Source of the DNA: Micavibrio_B sp044238965
Lineage (GTDB): Bacteria; Pseudomonadota; Alphaproteobacteria; Micavibrionales; Micavibrionaceae
Assembly: GCA_044238965.1 (NCBI GenBank)
Contig: JBIICJ010000013.1
Location: forward strand, 1-31,396
Direction of reading: 5' to 3'
Length of the DNA stretch: 31,396 nucleotides
The notes below the pieces were generated by a model. It saw only the letters and a program-made list of their open reading frames with translations, was not told the origin of the DNA and ran no database searches. Every line of letters starts with the position of its first letter. Positions within the stretch are counted from its first letter, which is position 1. This document shows, one piece after another, positions 30,006 through 31,396 of the stretch. Both the position numbers and the translations under genes were made by a program.

Positions 30006-31396
30006 TTAAAGGTGTTTTGGGCGGTTTGCTAATATACGAAGGGTTGGCGAGCTAAGTAACAGAATTAAAACGAAAAATCCGAAATCACCATACTGGGAAT
30101 AGGGTGTGGATAATATTGCACGCGGTAATTTCTCCTCAAACGCTTCGGTTTTAAATAACTCTGATTGATATAAAACACGCCCGTAAGAATCAATAATTGC
30201 CGAAATACCCGTGTTCGCCGAACGAATAACAGGTACACCTTCCTCAATCGCGCGCATTCGCGTTTGCGCTAAATGCTGATAAGGCCCTGGGGAAATACCA
30301 TACCATGCATCATTAGTCGCGTTCACAATCCATTCCGCGCGCGGCTTTGATGTGCGGTTAACTACAGCATGCGGAAAAATAATTTCATAACATACAAGTG
30401 GGCTGACGGGGGGAATATTGGGAATATTCCATGTGGTTACACCTGCGCCATGTCCCATACCTTCAAATTCTGTGACGGGGCCAATGGGGATATATTGTTG
30501 AAAGGGAATATATTCTCCAAACGGAACCAAGTGCGATTTATCAAATGTTTCAACCAGATTCATATCGCGGTCATAGGCGATAAGACTGTTATAATATGTT
30601 GGAGTATCCGAATTTGGGTTCTGTTCCACGCGCAATGCGCCCGTGAATAAATAGGTGTTTCCTTTGTATTGGTGTAATGTGTCACGCAACATCTGCATAG
30701 CATTTTCATCGTAGAAAATGCGGTGATGAAAGGCTGTTTCAGGTAATACCAAAATGCGCGTTGATGCGACATTTTGACTTGTTGTTCCAAAAAATGGATT
30801 CATAGCATCCACAGTTTTGACAAAATTTTCGGAATATAAAATAGGATTCCATTTGTCTTCTTGCGGAATATTCGGCGAAATCACGCGCACGGACACGTCA
30901 TTATGATATGTTGTTGGATTGTTATGAAGACGCGCAGAGCCATAGGCAAAAATTGAAGTGCAGATAATGCATAACAGTACAGAAACTCTTATTTTATCGG
31001 GTTTATTTAAATCACCCTTCCATAAGAAGCCTCCCCATGAAGCGATCAAGATCGTCATGAATGATAAACCATAAATACCAATCACGTTTACAGATTGCGC
31101 AATCGGCAAATAATCACCCCATACCATACCAAATAAATTCCACGGGAATCCTGTTAAGGCATGGCCACGTATCCATTCAAACAATCCCATCATGGATACA
31201 AAAAATAAGAATGATGGTAATGATCGCCCGCGTGCGAAGGTAACAACCAAACCACCCGCAATCATCGGATATAGCGCGAGCAGAGATTGAAGTCCAAGCA
31301 CGGCAAATGGTAGAGCCCATGCATATGGATTGCCGCCAACAAGCAGCGCATTACCAACCCACCAAATTCCCATGAGGAAATAACCAAGTCCAAATA
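30006..31396 (-). CDS. lnt: Apolipoprotein N-acyltransferase Lnt (5' truncated by window edge)
   Basis: Lnt adds the third acyl chain to the N-terminal cysteine of lipoproteins in the inner membrane. The frame is open to the right edge: seven further codons (FGLGYFL) precede the ATG at 31373, so that ATG is internal. About 462 residues are visible of a usual 510 or so. Several membrane segments come first. The nitrilase-like periplasmic domain carries the catalytic glutamate in RILVLPETAFHH, the lysine in FDKSHLVPFGEYIPF and the cysteine in SPLVCYEIIFP. AEWIVNATNDAWYG and QHLAQTRMRAIEEGVPVIRSANTG (in part TRMRAIEEGVPVIR) are also diagnostic. A last membrane helix near the C-terminus completes the protein. 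It is the first gene of the lnt-XRE-metK-trmB series. Confidence 0.96.
   Translation of the reverse strand, partial: FGLGYFLMGIWWVGNALLVGGNPYAWALPFAVLGLQSLLALYPMIAGGLVVTFARGRSLPSFLFFVSMMGLFEWIRGHALTGFPWNLFGMVWGDYLPIAQSVNVIGIYGLSFMTILIASWGGFLWKGDLNKPDKIRVSVLLCIICTSIFAYGSARLHNNPTTYHNDVSVRVISPNIPQEDKWNPILYSENFVKTVDAMNPFFGTTSQNVASTRILVLPETAFHHRIFYDENAMQMLRDTLHQYKGNTYLFTGALRVEQNPNSDTPTYYNSLIAYDRDMNLVETFDKSHLVPFGEYIPFQQYIPIGPVTEFEGMGHGAGVTTWNIPNIPPVSPLVCYEIIFPHAVVNRTSKPRAEWIVNATNDAWYGISPGPYQHLAQTRMRAIEEGVPVIRSANTGISAIIDSYGRVLYQSELFKTEAFEEKLPRAILSTPYSQYGDFGFFVLILLLSSPTLRILANRPKHL

Noticed and set aside
31371..31373. ATG at 31373 as the lnt start codon
   Set aside because: The frame stays open to the right edge with Lnt-like residues and the protein would lack its first membrane segments.

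Overview
The window is a gene-dense stretch of an alphaproteobacterial chromosome with a fairly AT-leaning base composition. The assignment rests on the order lnt - XRE regulator - metK - trmB - (insert) - rimP - nusA - ylxR - infB - rbfA - truB - rpsO, on the fabA-fabB-fabI cluster, on the two-domain YlxR/L7Ae protein and on a suf operon ending in sufT and an A-type carrier. A Micavibrio-like lineage is only a guess. No CRISPR array, insertion sequence, prophage, rRNA or tRNA gene was seen, and no stretch over 300 bases lacks a gene.

Layout. 1-5427 (+): Fe-S cluster assembly operon sufB (cut by the left edge), a small CBU_0592-like membrane protein gene, sufC, sufD, sufS, sufT, sufA. 5440-7756 (-): dusA followed by two unrecognised genes joined by an ATGA overlap and a 35-residue small ORF, ending in a hairpin inside the sufA 3' end. 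7782-12179 (+): periplasmic SH3-domain protein, a 321-residue protein of unknown function preceded by four DnaA-box-like 9-mers at exact 11-bp spacing, then fabA, fabB and fabI. 12193-15220 (-): glycerophosphodiester phosphodiesterase and pnp. 15475-17524 (+): gpmA, a queuosine-precursor transporter, and two small genes (81 and 59 residues), each with a strong ribosome binding site and its own terminator. 17604-24765 (-): the translation/transcription cluster rpsO, truB, rbfA, infB, ylxR, nusA, rimP. 24923-27459: a divergent pair (TonB-dependent receptor on -, YbaN/DUF454 protein on +) with a Fur-like box between them. 27439-31396 (-): trmB, metK, XRE regulator and lnt (cut by the right edge).

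The genes are mostly housekeeping: Fe-S assembly, type II fatty acid synthesis, RNA modification and decay, translation initiation, SAM synthesis and lipoprotein acylation. Less ordinary material lies in the intergenic sequence and in the small or unrecognised genes: the 11-bp-phased DnaA-like array, a pair of 8-bp-period CAGAG repeat elements flanking fabB-fabI-ugpQ, the stand-alone small genes, the orphan operon behind dusA, and an iron-regulated pair sitting in an otherwise conserved housekeeping cluster. I did not find a clear new multi-gene system.
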